Source of the DNA: Breviolum minutum Mf 1.05b.01
Taxonomy: Eukaryota; Sar; Dinophyceae; Suessiales; Symbiodiniaceae
Direction: 5' to 3'
Assembly (NCBI GenBank): GCA_000507305.1
Contig: DF239168.1
Coordinates: 262,498 to 326,497, forward strand
DNA: 64,000 nt
Shown here: positions 48,821 to 61,218 of the stretch, piece after piece
How positions within the stretch are numbered: the stretch's first letter is position 1
Layout: each line of letters begins with the position of its first letter
Translations under genes and position numbers: made by a program
The notes under the pieces: generated by a model
Told to the model about the DNA's origin: nothing
The model's input: only the letters and a program-made list of their open reading frames with translations
Databases searched by the model: none

Positions 48821-51800
48821 TCACTTCTTCTTGAAGCCGGTCCCACACACAATCAAGAAGTGCCTCAACTTGCGCACAAAGCCCTTCAATACCACCTCTT
48901 TAGGATTGTCCGGCTTGATAAAATTCCAGGACACTGAACGGCCTCCACCAAATTGAACCTCCTTGGAAGCGAGCATGAAGGGCGTGTTTCCACTTCCCGA
49001 ATATTTGCAGAAGTTCACAGGGCCCCACAATCCAGGATGCGATTGCATGTACTTGATCACTTCCTTGTTGGTCCACCTCATCGTAAGACTGGGAAACTTC
49101 TTGTCTAATATGTATCCCATCGCCTCTGCTTCTTTCACAGCTTCCTCGGCCATTGCAGTGGAGTCCCCGCCCCCAAACTGCCCGGGTCCCCGAAGGGTCC
49201 CCCGAGGTCTGTTCTGAGAATTGCTTCGCAGACCTTTCTTCATCGGCCCCTTTGGTTCTTATTTCTGTGCAAAGCGAGACATCTGCCATGCGTCTCGCAC
49301 CTCCCGCCCTGTTGTCTGCCATGGCCAGCAGCAACAGAAAGCAGTGCTAGCCAAGGCCGTCCAAATGGCACCAAGCATCCCAGCCAGTCGATGACATCTG
49401 TGCGCCATGATGAGACGAGTGACAACGAGCGACACCTAAAGAGGCCATGAACCAAAGGAGCTGAGGCGAAAGTATCATGACACATCATGACTTATCATGA
49501 CTCAATGCCAGCTCTCAGTTGTTGTAAATTTGTTCCCATATTATGGACCTTCTTGCGGAATATGTTGCTCTCGACTTATCATGAGCGACGCAGCATCTCT
49601 GACTCTTGCAGCTGCATCTGCCAAGCCGGTTAAGGCCAAGGTGACATCTTACCAGTTGCTTTGTGAACGTTGGGGTGAACTAATGAGAAAACCATAGAAA
49701 TTAACTATGGACACCGCCAACGTTCACAGATATACTGATATACGTTATTCAAATATCTGCAAGTCATCCTAAGTCCTAGAGGCTTGATCCAAGTGGAATG
49801 TTCATTAATGTAGTAATCATTCTTGCACATTACTGTCGACAGTGGCCACCACTTTATCTGCTCCTGGATGGTTAGAGGTCCCAAAGTAACTCACTCAGTG
49901 CGGTAGTGATAGAATGATATAGAATGGCTGGAACCTGCAAATCCGATACCCCGTGAGATCAAAAACACTGGTTTGGCCAAGGCTATGATGTTTTGAGAAT
50001 CGCTCTCCACTTCCAGCGCCCCTCAAAACACCCCTCACCAGCGGCAGCTCTTCTTCCACAGCTAAGGCATCCAACAAATCCGTGGGAATCGCGACCATTT
50101 GCCAACACATGACACACGAAAGAGCTGGTCATGCACACTCACAACCTGTGATTGTTTGAAACTTATATTGTTGCTTCTGGGCCCTATCGTTTTGCAGCGT
50201 TCTTAGCCATTTTCGACCCCCCCTTACTGCATCGACCTACGAATTGTATTCCCAAAAGGACACTCGCCCCAAACAACATGTTCTTCTTATTGATGGTTAA
50301 GCCATCTGCAAAACATGTGGGAACAAACAGCGAAACACCTGCGAAACACTTGAGGGATTCCCATCCTTGGTTGGCACGCCCCCCTTCTTGGCAGCATCTC
50401 TGGCTTTCTTGATGGCCATCGGATCTCCGGACCTCCCACCAAATCAAGTAAAAACAAGCAATTTGAATTCAAGAAATGACTCGATGCAACTGAAAAACAC
50501 GTTAAATAAGGACACTTGCTATGCCTTCTGGAGATGTTGTTGGATAAACTCAATGTGCCCCCCCTCCAAAACTACCATCTGGTTTCATGGCTGAGGTTCC
50601 CAACGCAGCTGCTTCTGCAAAAGCTTCCAGTAATTCATCCTACCGGAGCAGGTATTTTCATGACAAATAGGAAGGCAAAATACAAGAATAGCCAATACAT
50701 GAGCCATGTAGTGGTAAGTTATTGTAATTATTATGGTTCACCCAGTGAAGCAACAAAATACAGCAACTGTTTGTCACAAAAATGCCCTTGTGACACACCT
50801 TTCCGTCGAGCTGCAGGTGTCCAGAGCTTACAGGAGCAGACTCAAGAAGGAGTCTGTCTGCAGCTCCGAAGAAACGACTCCAAGAATTCAGGGGCCACGC
50901 TTGTCGGTTTCATTCCAGAAAGCACTCACTGAAAGCCTTTGTTAAAATGATGGCAGAAAGTCAAGACATGCACTTCATACTTTTGGATTTTTTGAAAACG
51001 TCATTTGTATTGATTTCTCTTATATATCCTCAAATCCACCACAACACAAGACTTTTTGCAACTTCTAGCACCATCCACAACGTTCGTTGCCGAGAAAATG
51101 TGGACCTGCTATCCAGCACATATTCCTTGCTGATGTTGACTTGCAGTTGAAACATGGATCTGTTTTTTCCACAAGGCTTTGAAACACCATTCCCCCCCGA
51201 AAAAAAACAAGCCCACAGTCACATCTTCCGCTCCTGTTCTGCTGCCATCTGCACAGCCAAAGCAGCCTGCACCTCGGGAGTGAAACAGGTGCAATAATAC
51301 TTGGCCAAACATTTAGATGAAAAGGAGAGAGTGGTAAAAAAGCTGTACATTGTACATATTGATACATATTGCATAGCCTCGACTAACCTTTTACCCGTCT
51401 TGTGTTGTTTTTATTGTCGCACGCCATGGTCGATTTCAGTCATGGTATCAAATCATATCTATACTGTACTTTTTGACCAGCAACCAGTATCTACCTACAC
51501 ACATCGTACGAACAAATGCATACGGCAAACACGAAATCTTTCTCAGTTCTCTCCATCGACACAACATGACTTGCCCAAGATTTGACAGGAACATCTCTTG
51601 TATCAACTCCTCATCAGCATCTCGAGACAAATCGCGCCCCTTTTTTTCTGTGTTCCTAACTACTAGCATAGAGGGTGAAACTCCAAAAAGGTGGAAGCAC
51701 TCAACGTTGGACGGCCGAAGCAGGAAGCCATCCTGCCGTGATTCACCATGTACTCTCTACACTTTCACAAGAGCATTCTGCTATCCCTCACGAACGAGGG

Positions 51801-52774
51801 AATCATCATGGAAAATGAGCAGTGACAACAATGATTCATCTGTATCAATATACATATTTTTCAGTGACTTTGTCTGATTTTGTATCATCAAAGCATCCAT
51901 CATTCATCATACAGGACCCTCATCTGGAAGAAATTTGGAGATAGTGCTGGAGAACATGATGTCAAACAAATCACATCAGAGCGCATACTGTAATGGCAAG
52001 TTTGTGCTTGCCAAGGCCCCTGTCGCATCCTTTCAATTCTAACACACCCTGCATCACATGTTACCCCTTCAGCGAAGATCAGTTTTACCTCATCAAACAC
52101 CTGCATCTTCCAAGAGCTAATGTCTTCACCCCACCTTCGCCCGCTTGAAAAGACACGAAAAGAAAACCTTCACAATCCAAGTCTTCAGATCCTGGAGTCA
52201 ACATGAAGATGAATCTGTGCATTATGCCTATCTTCACAATGAATATTTACACTGCTTTCTTCATGCCGTGTTGACATGGTATTGCTATTCATCTTCGCAA
52301 CAAAACATAACCGGCAACTAATAAACAATCACATTCCGCAAGTTGACATGTCAGAAAGGTCTAGAGCATCACAAAGTGTCCAGTAGTTGTTTTTTGCTAA
52401 GCTCCAAAACTATCCCCAGAAATCTTGTCAAGTTGCCAAATCTTCATTTGAATCCATGTCATGTGGAGATCCAGTCCTTCATAAAGAATCCTCACCTCTT
52501 CTCCGGCATGGAGAACGACCTTGTCCAAAGTCACACTGCGAAGAGGTAGTTGGAAGATTTAGGAATGTGTGACCTAAATGTGACATTTAATATACATTTC
52601 AACTTTGTTGCGGGGGCCGAGCAACAAATGGCAAGGCAAACCACACGACCCAATGCGCGTAGAAAACTAATCCGAATTCCTCGCCTCTGGACTTGCAACA
52701 CCTTCTGGCACCAAAATGTCTTCCAACACAGTGGCAATACCGGTCCTGGGCGCAGTCACATCAGCGACACAGGC
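48821..52774 (-). CDS. Multi-exon minus-strand gene, unrecognised, ending at 48821
   Basis: Phase-matched exons: 52774-52680 (VADVTAPRTGIATVLEDIL), 52535-52496 (VTLDKVVLHAGEE), 52100-52065 (VFDEVKLIFAEG), about 51650-51571 (DADEELIQEMFLSNLGQ), 51272 to about 51225 (VQAALAVQMAAEQERK), 50639 to about 50575 (DELLEAFAEAAALGTSAMK), 50432-50339 (MAIKKARDAAKKGGVPTK), about 50110-49950 (IPTDLLDALAVEEELPLVR), and the terminal exon from about 49180 to 48821 (MRWTNKEVIKYMQSHPGLW, then VRKLRHFLIVCGTGFKKK and stop). The first intron starts GAATTC, a GA donor needed by phase. The protein appears acidic and helical with a basic C-terminus. I do not recognise the family. The order assumes a single gene. Confidence 0.5.
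49580..49697 (+). other. Plus-strand ORF within the minus block
   Basis: An ATG opens MSDAASLTLAAASAKPVKA, then a basic tail and TAG, 38 codons. Its composition is protein-like, but it runs against the block and no further exon is seen. It is possibly chance. Confidence 0.2.
50735..50935. other. Exon-like segment with unclear strand
   Basis: Minus frame: NSWSRFFGAADRLLLESAP up to a GTGTGT donor, consistent with the surrounding gene. Plus frame: VQSLQEQTQEGVCLQLRR to a stop. I favour the minus reading because it continues the gene 52774-48821. Confidence 0.3.
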
Positions 52775-52799
52775 CTGGGCTTACGTTAAATCTTCTTAC

Positions 52800-53960
52800 A
52801 TGTAGGACATTTCCGTCACTGTGCCATTGCTATGGCTTTTAACAGTTGAATCCACTAGATCTACGCTTCTTAACTACATACATCATATATATCTTTTTTA
52901 TGTTATATGTTCAATATAGTCATGTATCATAAGTATCTTTTTGTATGACCTGTACAGTTTCGGAAGAGTCTTTGTACAATCCATTCAGCATCAACATTAT
53001 GCAGTTGCACATGATGATTTCTCACCCACGTGTAGACTCATTAGCCTTTTCCCTAGTTTACATAAACTCATGCCCACAGGCCTTCCATTACTGGCACCGG
53101 AGTATTTAACGCAAACTTTCGTATCTGTTTTTCTTATAGTACTTTCATAATGAATTGTATATAATATATTTCATATGTTTTCATATGGAGTCTATCTATC
53201 TTTGATGGCCAACATCATCAACGATATCTCCCGATTCTGGTGACTTTGTAGCAATTCCTATTGACTCTTCCTCATCGTGGCTGGCAAATATCATGTGGGG
53301 TGTCTGGTGGCATGTGTGTAAGATGTAACAGTCGATCATTGAATTTCATGTGTCGTTCGCATCATGGTGTTGCAGTGCCAAAGGACGTTTTGACCTACTG
53401 GCACTGATTCGCATGACTTCTGAATATCAGCAGCCCCCAATGATAGGCCAACTATATAAGCGATTCAGGCACGACTTTGATTTAACATGTGAGTCTGAGT
53501 GTGAAACATGTCGTGACATTCAAGTCAAGGAGCTTGCTCTTATCATCCGTGGCACCTGTCAAACAATGTCAGCTCCGACACAACCGAATTCTTGACAACT
53601 ACCCTGAGAGTCCTGGATCAAACTGCAGAATTATACTATAAATCCGTTGTTTTGTCTCTGACTTGAGACAAATTTTGGCACATCTCGACTCTCTCAATGC
53701 AATCAAAAAGGGTCTATCAGTCTATCAGCAAAGATCTTTGTCCGAACACGTGCAAGGGTGAATGGTGTGATGTTTAAATGCACGTAGCAGCCGTCCAAGA
53801 AAAAAAAGGTTGTACCTACCCAGTTTCTTGATACGGATCAAACATGATCAAACACATTTTCAGCTTTGTTCATCCATCCGTCAAGTTTCGCAACATATAT
53901 GTCGCCTTGCTTGCCTAACTCAGCCGTTTACCCCACCCCATGTAAAGGATCGCCGTAAGC

Positions 53961-54019
<59 letters not shown>

Positions 54020-54235
54020 AGATCAAATCACACGCAAAGACACACACGCACATTGCGTTGAACCTGACAGCTGTTGGCATGGGGTCCCTAAAGTAAAGTT
54101 GTCCTTCCAATTCCTGAGTTGAACTTTCAATCTCGATCTCAAATCTGGAGAAATGATTGGCCATGTGGTATACACATCCTTTCTGTACCCCAAAAATCAA
54201 CGGAGTGGTTTAACTTACCTTACTTTGAACTCCAG
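52800..54235. other. Region between two minus-strand genes
   Basis: It holds a plus-strand open frame (53378-53595, RFDLLALIRMTSEYQQPP, then CRDIQVKELALIIRG) that looks fairly coding although it opposes the block, and an ATC microsatellite. Nothing else is supported. Confidence 0.35.
53962..54019. repeat. (ATC)n microsatellite
   Basis: About 19 perfect ATC units, just downstream of the LRR gene's stop codon. Confidence 0.95.
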
Positions 54236-54239
54236 TTTT

Positions 54240-56870
54240 CTACGGCAGCTCCCCGCCCTCACCTTGGTTGGAATTGTCGGCATCGGGTTCCCAATCTAGA
54301 TCAATCAAATCCACCTGCGAAGTCACCACTCATGGTGGTGATTTGGTGGTTGACAAAAACCATGAAAAACACATCTATTACTGCGACCTCGTCTCTTTGG
54401 AAATGTCATATGCAGCGAATCCCTGCAAATCATCTAAATTTGTCACAGAAAGAAGCCCATGCATGTCGGACGTGCTCTAATTCTGAGGGAGCAACTTTTA
54501 ATACTTCAATCTTTTTATATGCAGTTATATGCCTACAACAAACTGGAAATACCCTACATGTCAAACATGTCCCAAACCTCTTCAGCTCCACGCGTCTTGG
54601 ATGTTCCACTTGTCCAAGTTCCCCGAGTTCCCCGAGTTCCCGGTTGGCGCGGGCCACGGTCTCCACGGTCTCCACGGTCTCCACGGTCTCCACGTTGAAG
54701 TTCACGATGTTCACGGCTTTGTTGATCCAACATGGGTAGATGAACCACAGGACCAGGTGGTAAACCCGAAATCTCGGGATACATCTGAGTACAATTGAGA
54801 TGATCACAGCCATAACCACTTAAAGCTTCACAGAAAAGATGAGCATCTCCATGATCATGACAACCCCATGGATCTTCTGACACTGCCTGAGAGACCTCCA
54901 ACTTTTTGCAGGGGAAGTCAAAGCCTTAAAGACATTGAACACGTAGAATAACTATAATTGGTCGTTTTAAACCCATTTGAAAAATACTCTAGTCAAATTG
55001 AATCATTTCCCCACGTCCACGTAGGGGTAAAAATAAGAATTGAAAACACAACCTAGATAATACATATCTTATTTGTAGATACAGCGACAATCACAGATTC
55101 AGATTCACCTCTTTGGCAATTCGATAATCTCAAGACGTACTTTTGATATTCTTTTGATACGTTTGACCACTCCAAAAAAACATCAGTGATACAAACCCTC
55201 CCACAGGTCATGGATCACACGAATTCCTATACTTTGAGATGTACTCAACTAACATAATTGAATATATTCAAAATATCATCATTTAACCACAGCCAACGAC
55301 CTGACGTCGCGTCGGCAACAATTCATGCTCCATGTTCTGCAGGAAGCTGCGTACCCAAGCTGAACCGCGTCCGTCGCCGATGCGGTTGTTGCTCAAGCGC
55401 AGCCACAGCGGCACGCGCTGCCCTTGGCGTTCACAAGGATAGCGCACATTGGGACGACCTGAAACCAATTCTGCAGGGTTTTGCACGGCTTTTACGGCAG
55501 CTTCCAGCAAGCTCCTGGTGACCGGATGTGACAGGAAGTCTGGATGACAAATCGATGACACATTCACAAGCGCCATCAACCCTCAAATGACTTACCATTC
55601 AGGCTGTTCCAGCATGTTCAAACCATGTGCCCTTTCAAAAAACACAAGGTCTGCATATTACAAATACCATCCATGTATGGTGTGTTTGCGTACATTTACC
55701 ATTAAGAAAACACGCCTCAATATACCCTACATGGATGGTATGGGTTATGTATTTGCTTGGTTCAACTTGAAGGTTTCTGTTCCCACCTTGCGCCCAACTC
55801 AGAGATTTGATTGTGCGAGAGGTGCAATTCATGGAGTGTAAAATGAGAAAAACAGAGATATCGCGCCAACTCGCTGGCTGCCGCGTCGTTCAACAAGTTG
55901 TGATGAAGACTAAAACCTGTGAAAAAAAAGTTGCGGCTGAAACAAAATGAGAAAAATTGAAGGGGTATGCAGAGAAGCAAAACAAATTGATTAGAAGGAT
56001 AGGCTATCTCAATTTGATGGCATGATGTTACAATGCCAGTCAGGTTTGACACTAGGAGATACACAAAGAGGTATATTTGGGACAACAAAAAGCAAAACAT
56101 AACATGACGAACTAAACGTTTACAGTAAACGGAGCATATGGGACAACATCTGAAAATCTGTTGAAAACAAGATGTTTAACACCTGCAAGCACAATCGAGG
56201 AACCCTGCACGGGCACATCTGCATCTTTAAGAGTTTGTAGCAAGATCCGCAAACCCCAAACAGTTATTCTATTGAAGGACACGTCAACGATGGATACCAC
56301 TGCCCCTGGCGGTAAACGCGCCAGAGAGGTTTGAGCCCATTTGCACCAGTGCTCCAAACTGCGGTCGTTCAGTTGCCTCTTACTCAATAGGATCTTATGA
56401 CACCGGCCATCTCTGCAAAGTGTATCTTTCCATGAGTTTTCTGCAGACTTACTGGGATATGAATATGTTCGTCCATGGCCATATCCTTTCCCCTTGCTCC
56501 CCTTACCCTTGCCATCCTTGCCCTTATCCGAGATGTCATAGACACGGAAGCCACCTTTACCGGCCAGTTGACGCCTCCGTTGGATCTCCATCTCGGCTTC
56601 CTTCCACAAATCATCCAACCTTTCAGTCGAAACCTCAGCCGCTTCCCTAGGCACGTTGCGTTCAGGAAACCTGTGCCGTTTTTTGGGTGATTTGGATCTG
56701 CTGATGAAACCTTTGTAATATCTCCAAGCTGAAGAAGCTCCAGCTTTTTTTGCACGTTCCTCTTTTTCCTCTTGGAACTGGAGCTCCGTTTTTTGCCACA
56801 AGGCATCTAAATCATCTGCCTTGGAGTCTTCCGGGGTGCGTTCTGGCTCCGTTTCCTCTGGTTCAGACAT
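54240..56870 (-). CDS. Leucine-rich-repeat protein, complete five-exon model, 464 residues
   Basis: Exons 56870-56204, 55916-55787, 55514-55301, 54886-54578 and 54314-54240 sum to 1395 bp with every phase consistent and GT-AG introns. The start is the ATG of MSEPEETEPERTPED; an upstream in-frame ATG at 56882 is possible. The N-terminus is highly charged with two related helices (DLDALWQKTELQFQEEKEE and RLDDLWKEAEMEIQRRR), then a Gly/Lys-rich linker (KGKDGKGKGSKGKGYGHG). Ribonuclease-inhibitor-type LRRs follow (VSIVDVSFNRITVWGLRIL, LHELHLSHNQISELGA, PLWLRLSNNRIG). The C-terminal part has a Cys/His segment (WGCHDHGDAHLFCEAL), a low-complexity RGD/RGT repeat, and an acidic end (DLIDLDWEPDADNSN). 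LRRs mediate protein binding; the partner is unknown. Confidence 0.8.
54605..54694 (-). repeat. 9-bp tandem repeat coding for RGD units
   Basis: GGTCTCCAC (plus strand) is repeated four times at 54658-54694, followed by CCCCGAGTT-type repeats. In the LRR gene frame it reads RGDRGDRGDRGD, then GTRGTRGT. It lies inside exon 54886-54578. Confidence 0.75.
55654..55750. mobile_element. MITE-like inverted-repeat element, copy 3
   Basis: The left ar (ATACCATCCATGTATGG, then TACATTTACCAT) pairs with the right arm (CTACATGGATGGTATGGG). It lies in the first half of the LRR-gene intron 55786-55515. The core matches copies 1 and 2. Confidence 0.65.
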
Positions 56871-57228
56871 CAGCGTAAACACCGCAGAAAACGTGGCATG
56901 TTCACATGTTCAGCTTCAGTGATATGGAAAACTTGTGGCTTCTTTGGGGTAGGTGTAGATTTCTTTAATGAGAGATTTGCTGAAAGATGCTGGATAGACT
57001 TGAAACACGTATCAATAAAGAGCTTCTGCCTGCTTTCATGTTTGAACAGCGCATGATGATTTTGAGTTGGTCCTTTGTCATGTCCACTCACTTTCTCAAA
57101 AACATGAAGACTCAAAAGGAAGAAAAAGTATATAAAACTATGTCGTCTTCAACGCCAAATCTGTTTGCTGTAGTTTGAGATCCTTTATTTTGGCATATTG
57201 TGGCTAGATCCTGCCATAGCATCAAATG
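56871..57228. other. Short gap between two minus-strand genes
   Basis: About 360 bp between the stop of the upstream exon set (57229) and the start of the LRR gene. No exon is supported. Tight spacing is typical of one-directional gene blocks. Confidence 0.4.
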
Positions 57229-58961
57229 TCACTGGCGAATCCGAGCCAAATCTACTAGCAATGGGATGGCAGCTGCCCTGGCAGCAGTTCTTTTGAGATG
57301 CCTATCTGACTCTTATCTTCTGCAGTAGAACTCTCCGCTTCAAATTGAGGTGATGTTCGTTTTACTATCTCAGATTGTCTTCGTATTATATCATGATATC
57401 TAAGTTGAATGTCGGTGATTTCTTTGATTCCAGTGAAAACTCATGAAAACTCATGAGAAACAAACCTCAACTAATATCGTTTGATATCATTCAGCAACCT
57501 TTATTCTTGTACCAACCACAGTGGTCATCACCTTCATCTACGGCACCAACCACAGCCCAGTCGTAGTGATCTGAGATGCCAAACCTTTTCTTCTTCAGCT
57601 CTCTGCTTGGCTTCTGTTTCTCTTCTAACCCTTTCTTGTTCTTCCTTCGACATTAAACATGCCCAAAAGAAACAGAATCAAACGTAGGATTCCAGGATGT
57701 ATGGTTTAGGACCTTAGGATAAAGGTTGGTATCAATACACACCCACACAATTTTTACACTCAGGTCAAATGCATGCAAATTTATCTTGGCAGTCTCACCA
57801 ACCATTGCATTCTGTCGATACTTGTTTAAAGAAGTTCAACACCTGTTGACAAGAGCCTTGTGTCAACTCTTGAAAACTTCTGGCACCTTGAAAAAGGATT
57901 GGAAACAGAATATGGTCCTGCATGGCTTTTCTCCGTTGTGCTTCTTGCCTCGGGGTTATTTGGAGCATTTCTGAATTGTTTACTAGTCCAATGTGGTCGA
58001 CAAATGGCAGCTACTTCAGCAACTTCCATTCCAGGTCAATTTTGTCATGAATGTCAATTTGAACTTCGGCAAAGAACAGCAGCCACAATCTTAAGAAGCA
58101 CTTCTCATTTCACGAAACATTGTCATATTGCAAATATACATAGCATTGTATATATATATATATAGTATATTTCAATATAGCCCGAGCCACCTCAATCACC
58201 GTTGACACGTATGGCTCATTACGAAAGGTCTTTCGAATCTACAACCGAAAGATGCTGAAGCTGAAACCAAACACAAAACATCATGATACATCATGGGTTA
58301 TTGCTAAATTGCCAGTTCACCAATTACAAACAATCATCAGAGCAATATGTGCAGCCGAAAAAAAAACAGAGTACAAATCTCACTGATCCAACACCGGCTG
58401 CATCAACAATCCAAGGATGCGCACTGTTCACGCAGTTTCTGGGCCTGCAAATTGTGAGGATGCAGCAGTGCGAACTTACTTCTATCAAGTCTACATGCTG
58501 TTGATCAATATTATGTATAATGGAGTGACTGATAACCGATAGATGTGAATTTGCATGTTCCCTGAAGTTTGTAATAGTTTGTGGTGCCATATTGAAGTTT
58601 GAAGGTACACAGACTTTGATTTTGACAATGTGTCATCAGCTAAAGGCTCCTATCAATTCCACAAGAGAATGTCAAACAATTTGTCGTTGCAGTCAACAAA
58701 CTTAGGCTTTTCAAAGCAAAACATCCAACTAACACTGGTGTAGACCAAAGTCCTCTACAATATTGTGGTACTAGGTTATAGGTATTTGTTCAACAATTTG
58801 AGATAATATCCACCTGACGTCATTATCGTTCAACAATCATTTGAACAAACATATATCATCATATCATATATCCCAAATATATTCGAACTCATCTGGTGGG
58901 ACTCTGCTGGTCCTCTTCTTCATTCCTTCGCTGCTCCAAGCGTTGCTGCTCTTCTCGTCTC
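57229..58961 (-). CDS. Coiled-coil and Ala/Arg-rich 3' exons, unrecognised
   Basis: Exon 58961-58903 reads RREEQQRLEQRRNEEEDQQ. Exon from about 57660 to 57585 reads MSKEEQERVRRETEAKQRA, then EEEK and a GTTTGG donor. The terminal exon from about 57310 to 57229 reads RHLKRTAARAAAIPLLVDL, then ARIRQ and TGA. The Glu/Arg/Gln heptads indicate a long charged coiled coil. A frame at 58000-57830 may add an exon, but a competing plus-strand frame (a hydrophobic segment near LFSVVLLASGLFGAFLN) covers the same bases. These exons could be the 3' part of the SH3b-like gene that starts at 62296. Confidence 0.4.
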
Positions 58962-59179
58962 CTCCAACGACAAAAGGCTTCTATCGAAAGGGGGGCCAGC
59001 GGCCAAACCAAACATCGCGTCAAAAATCTCGAAAGCAGTCTGGTAGAAAATCTCAAGTGTTTCCATGGAACTTCTATATGAACCACTGATATTGGGTAGT
59101 GGATGATAATCAAAATTATCCTTCATCCTTCGTTGTTTTCGGCTTAGCCAGGATGGGACTGGCAATCGAGCCTTTTTGA

Positions 59180-60270
59180 AGGTCTGATGGTTGCCATGCT
59201 GGTCCCATGCATGTCAGCAGTATACCCAAAACCTTCATTCTGTGACAGTAGCATTAGAGCATGGTAGCCTCTTGAGAACTAAACAGAAACGAAAACCATA
59301 CTAACTCTGAAGAAACCCTGCATAATCTCAAATTCAAATATCCATCTTCATGTTCAACACCATGACTACTGTCCTTTGCTCTGCCATCCGTCCATCATTG
59401 GCACCTGCAAAATTGCCGCCACAAAAATGCAAACACATCAGTCAACTTTGAAAACACAACACCAAAAGTCGAATCTTGAATCAGCTCAAAAGTTCACTCT
59501 CTCCAGAAATTGCTACACAAACCTAATTTTCCAAAACAAATGCTGCCAAATTCAGTGGATATGTTTGGCATCTGAGATCAACACTGACAGATGGAGGCCT
59601 GTCCGAGGAAGTCCACACATGACCGTTGGTTCATGACTTGTCCACCAAAGCAAAGGGGAGGATACCATACAATGAATGAGAAAAATAGGTAAAAACAAAA
59701 TTTCTAGAACATATAGATATACGTATATTCAATATTCATAAAACATATATATTTCTATCAAGAAAAAACTGAATACGATCAACCATAGTTTTTACATGTT
59801 TTTGCCTTGATTGTTTTGCATGTTTCATTGTTAGGAAAAAAATCAAGAAGCGCAGTCAATCATATACCTTATTTGAAGATGGATCGTAAGAGATAAAGCA
59901 CGCAAGCCTTTGCAACATTCATTAAGTAGTAATTATTTTGAACAAGCAAATTAACTTTGCTTGTAAGAGATGAAACAATTCTTTACCAAAATCATGATCT
60001 CATTTTGAACAAACAAATCTGGCAACAAAATCTTGCTTTGACGAACACAATGCCTTTTCCGAGAATTTTTTTGGAAGGGAATCTCATTTGGCTGGCAACT
60101 GTGAAATTTGGGCCGCTGCAACAGGGTGTGATGAAGAGTGATCGAATGACAAGAGTTTCCTGTGACACAACCATCAAAGATTTAAAAATTAGTGCTATTC
60201 ACATACGTATCTACATAATATATTTGTACCACGTCAACGTATTTATGTTGAGCAAAATGAACACAAGCTA
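59180..60270. other. Stretch without a supportable exon
   Basis: Short frames only. A possible exon fragment (RPKFHSCQPNE) near 60120 is too weak to call. Confidence 0.35.
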
Positions 60271-60282
60271 CATCAAACTTAC

Positions 60283-60411
60283 CACAGGCACCACGCCCAG
60301 GCACACCTCGGCACGTTTTGAGATGTCGAGGCCTGACGGATGTCCATTCATGGAATAACTAATCTTCTGGCCAATGCCCTGAATAACCATTGTGCACATG
60401 GCGTATGACAT
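60283..60411 (-). CDS. Exon of 43 codons, possible gene start
   Basis: It is bounded by an acceptor (CATTTAAG) directly before ATG and by a GTAAGT donor, the best consensus donor in the minus block. It encodes MSYAMCTMVIQGIGQKISY, then SGLDISKRAEVCLGVVPV. The ATG directly after an AG fits a trans-spliced first exon, but an internal exon is equally possible. No family is recognised. Confidence 0.45.
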
Positions 60412-60619
60412 CTTAAATGGCAAAATAAAATAAAGTGGATGCTGCCATCAGTGGTTTTCACATATGTACGTATATATTGTTCATCATTTATATAACTTAC
60501 ACCTGTTCGAGACCTATGTGGCTGCATTCCATGCCTGTATGTCATATTTTTCCTAGATTCCAGCTTGACCGATGTGCAACAAATAAACTTCAATTGCTTC
60601 ATCTTTTAATTGACCCCCA

Positions 60620-60662
60620 CCTCGACTGTCTCAGACTGTCTGACCGTCTCGGTTCTAGCCTC
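60620..60662 (-). other. Small candidate exon
   Basis: After TTTGAG, the minus-strand frame ARTETVRQSETVE ends at a GTGGGG donor in phase 0. Length and composition are plausible only. Confidence 0.2.
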
Positions 60663-61218
60663 AAAGAATGAGCAACTTACAAACAGAGACTACACATGAA
60701 GCATTGCAAATCATGAGATCTAGACATCAACACAAAGAAACCAGCATTAAACCAAAATAAACATCCCAACGCATGTTCAATTGCTTTGCTTCAAAACAAG
60801 CAGGGTCAAAGAGCCAAGGCACATTCGGAGTTTGAAAAGCCGGCTTCAAGAGCATGCCATGCTGCGGGTGTTGACCTGTGACCAGAAACTCTTGGGACTA
60901 ACAGCATCAACATCACAAACATCCCCATCCCCATAGGGTCAATGTGTTTGAAGACATATCATATTTACTGTGCTTTAATTTAGTGCTTTAATTTAGTTGA
61001 TTTTTATGGTTAATTAGTAAGGAAATATATGGAAATATACCATTCCCGTGGACCCTGCGGGATCACAAACATCATCACCTATCAGGTTTTGGTAGCTGAC
61101 CATCTTGACACATTTTCAGGGAGCAAGGTCTGTTGTTTTACACTGCTTTATAACTTTCGAAATTTCCAAAGTCAATTGAAATACCAACCATCATCCCTCA
61201 GCACGGTTCTCCCTTAAC

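Noticed and set aside
53928..54061. Open frames over the ATC repeat (poly-Ser, poly-Met)
   Set aside because: Repeat artefact just downstream of the LRR gene stop codon.
60990..61060. Fourth MITE copy
   Set aside because: Only one arm (TTTTTATGGTTAA, then AATATACCATTCC) resembles the family; without a second arm it is at best a remnant.
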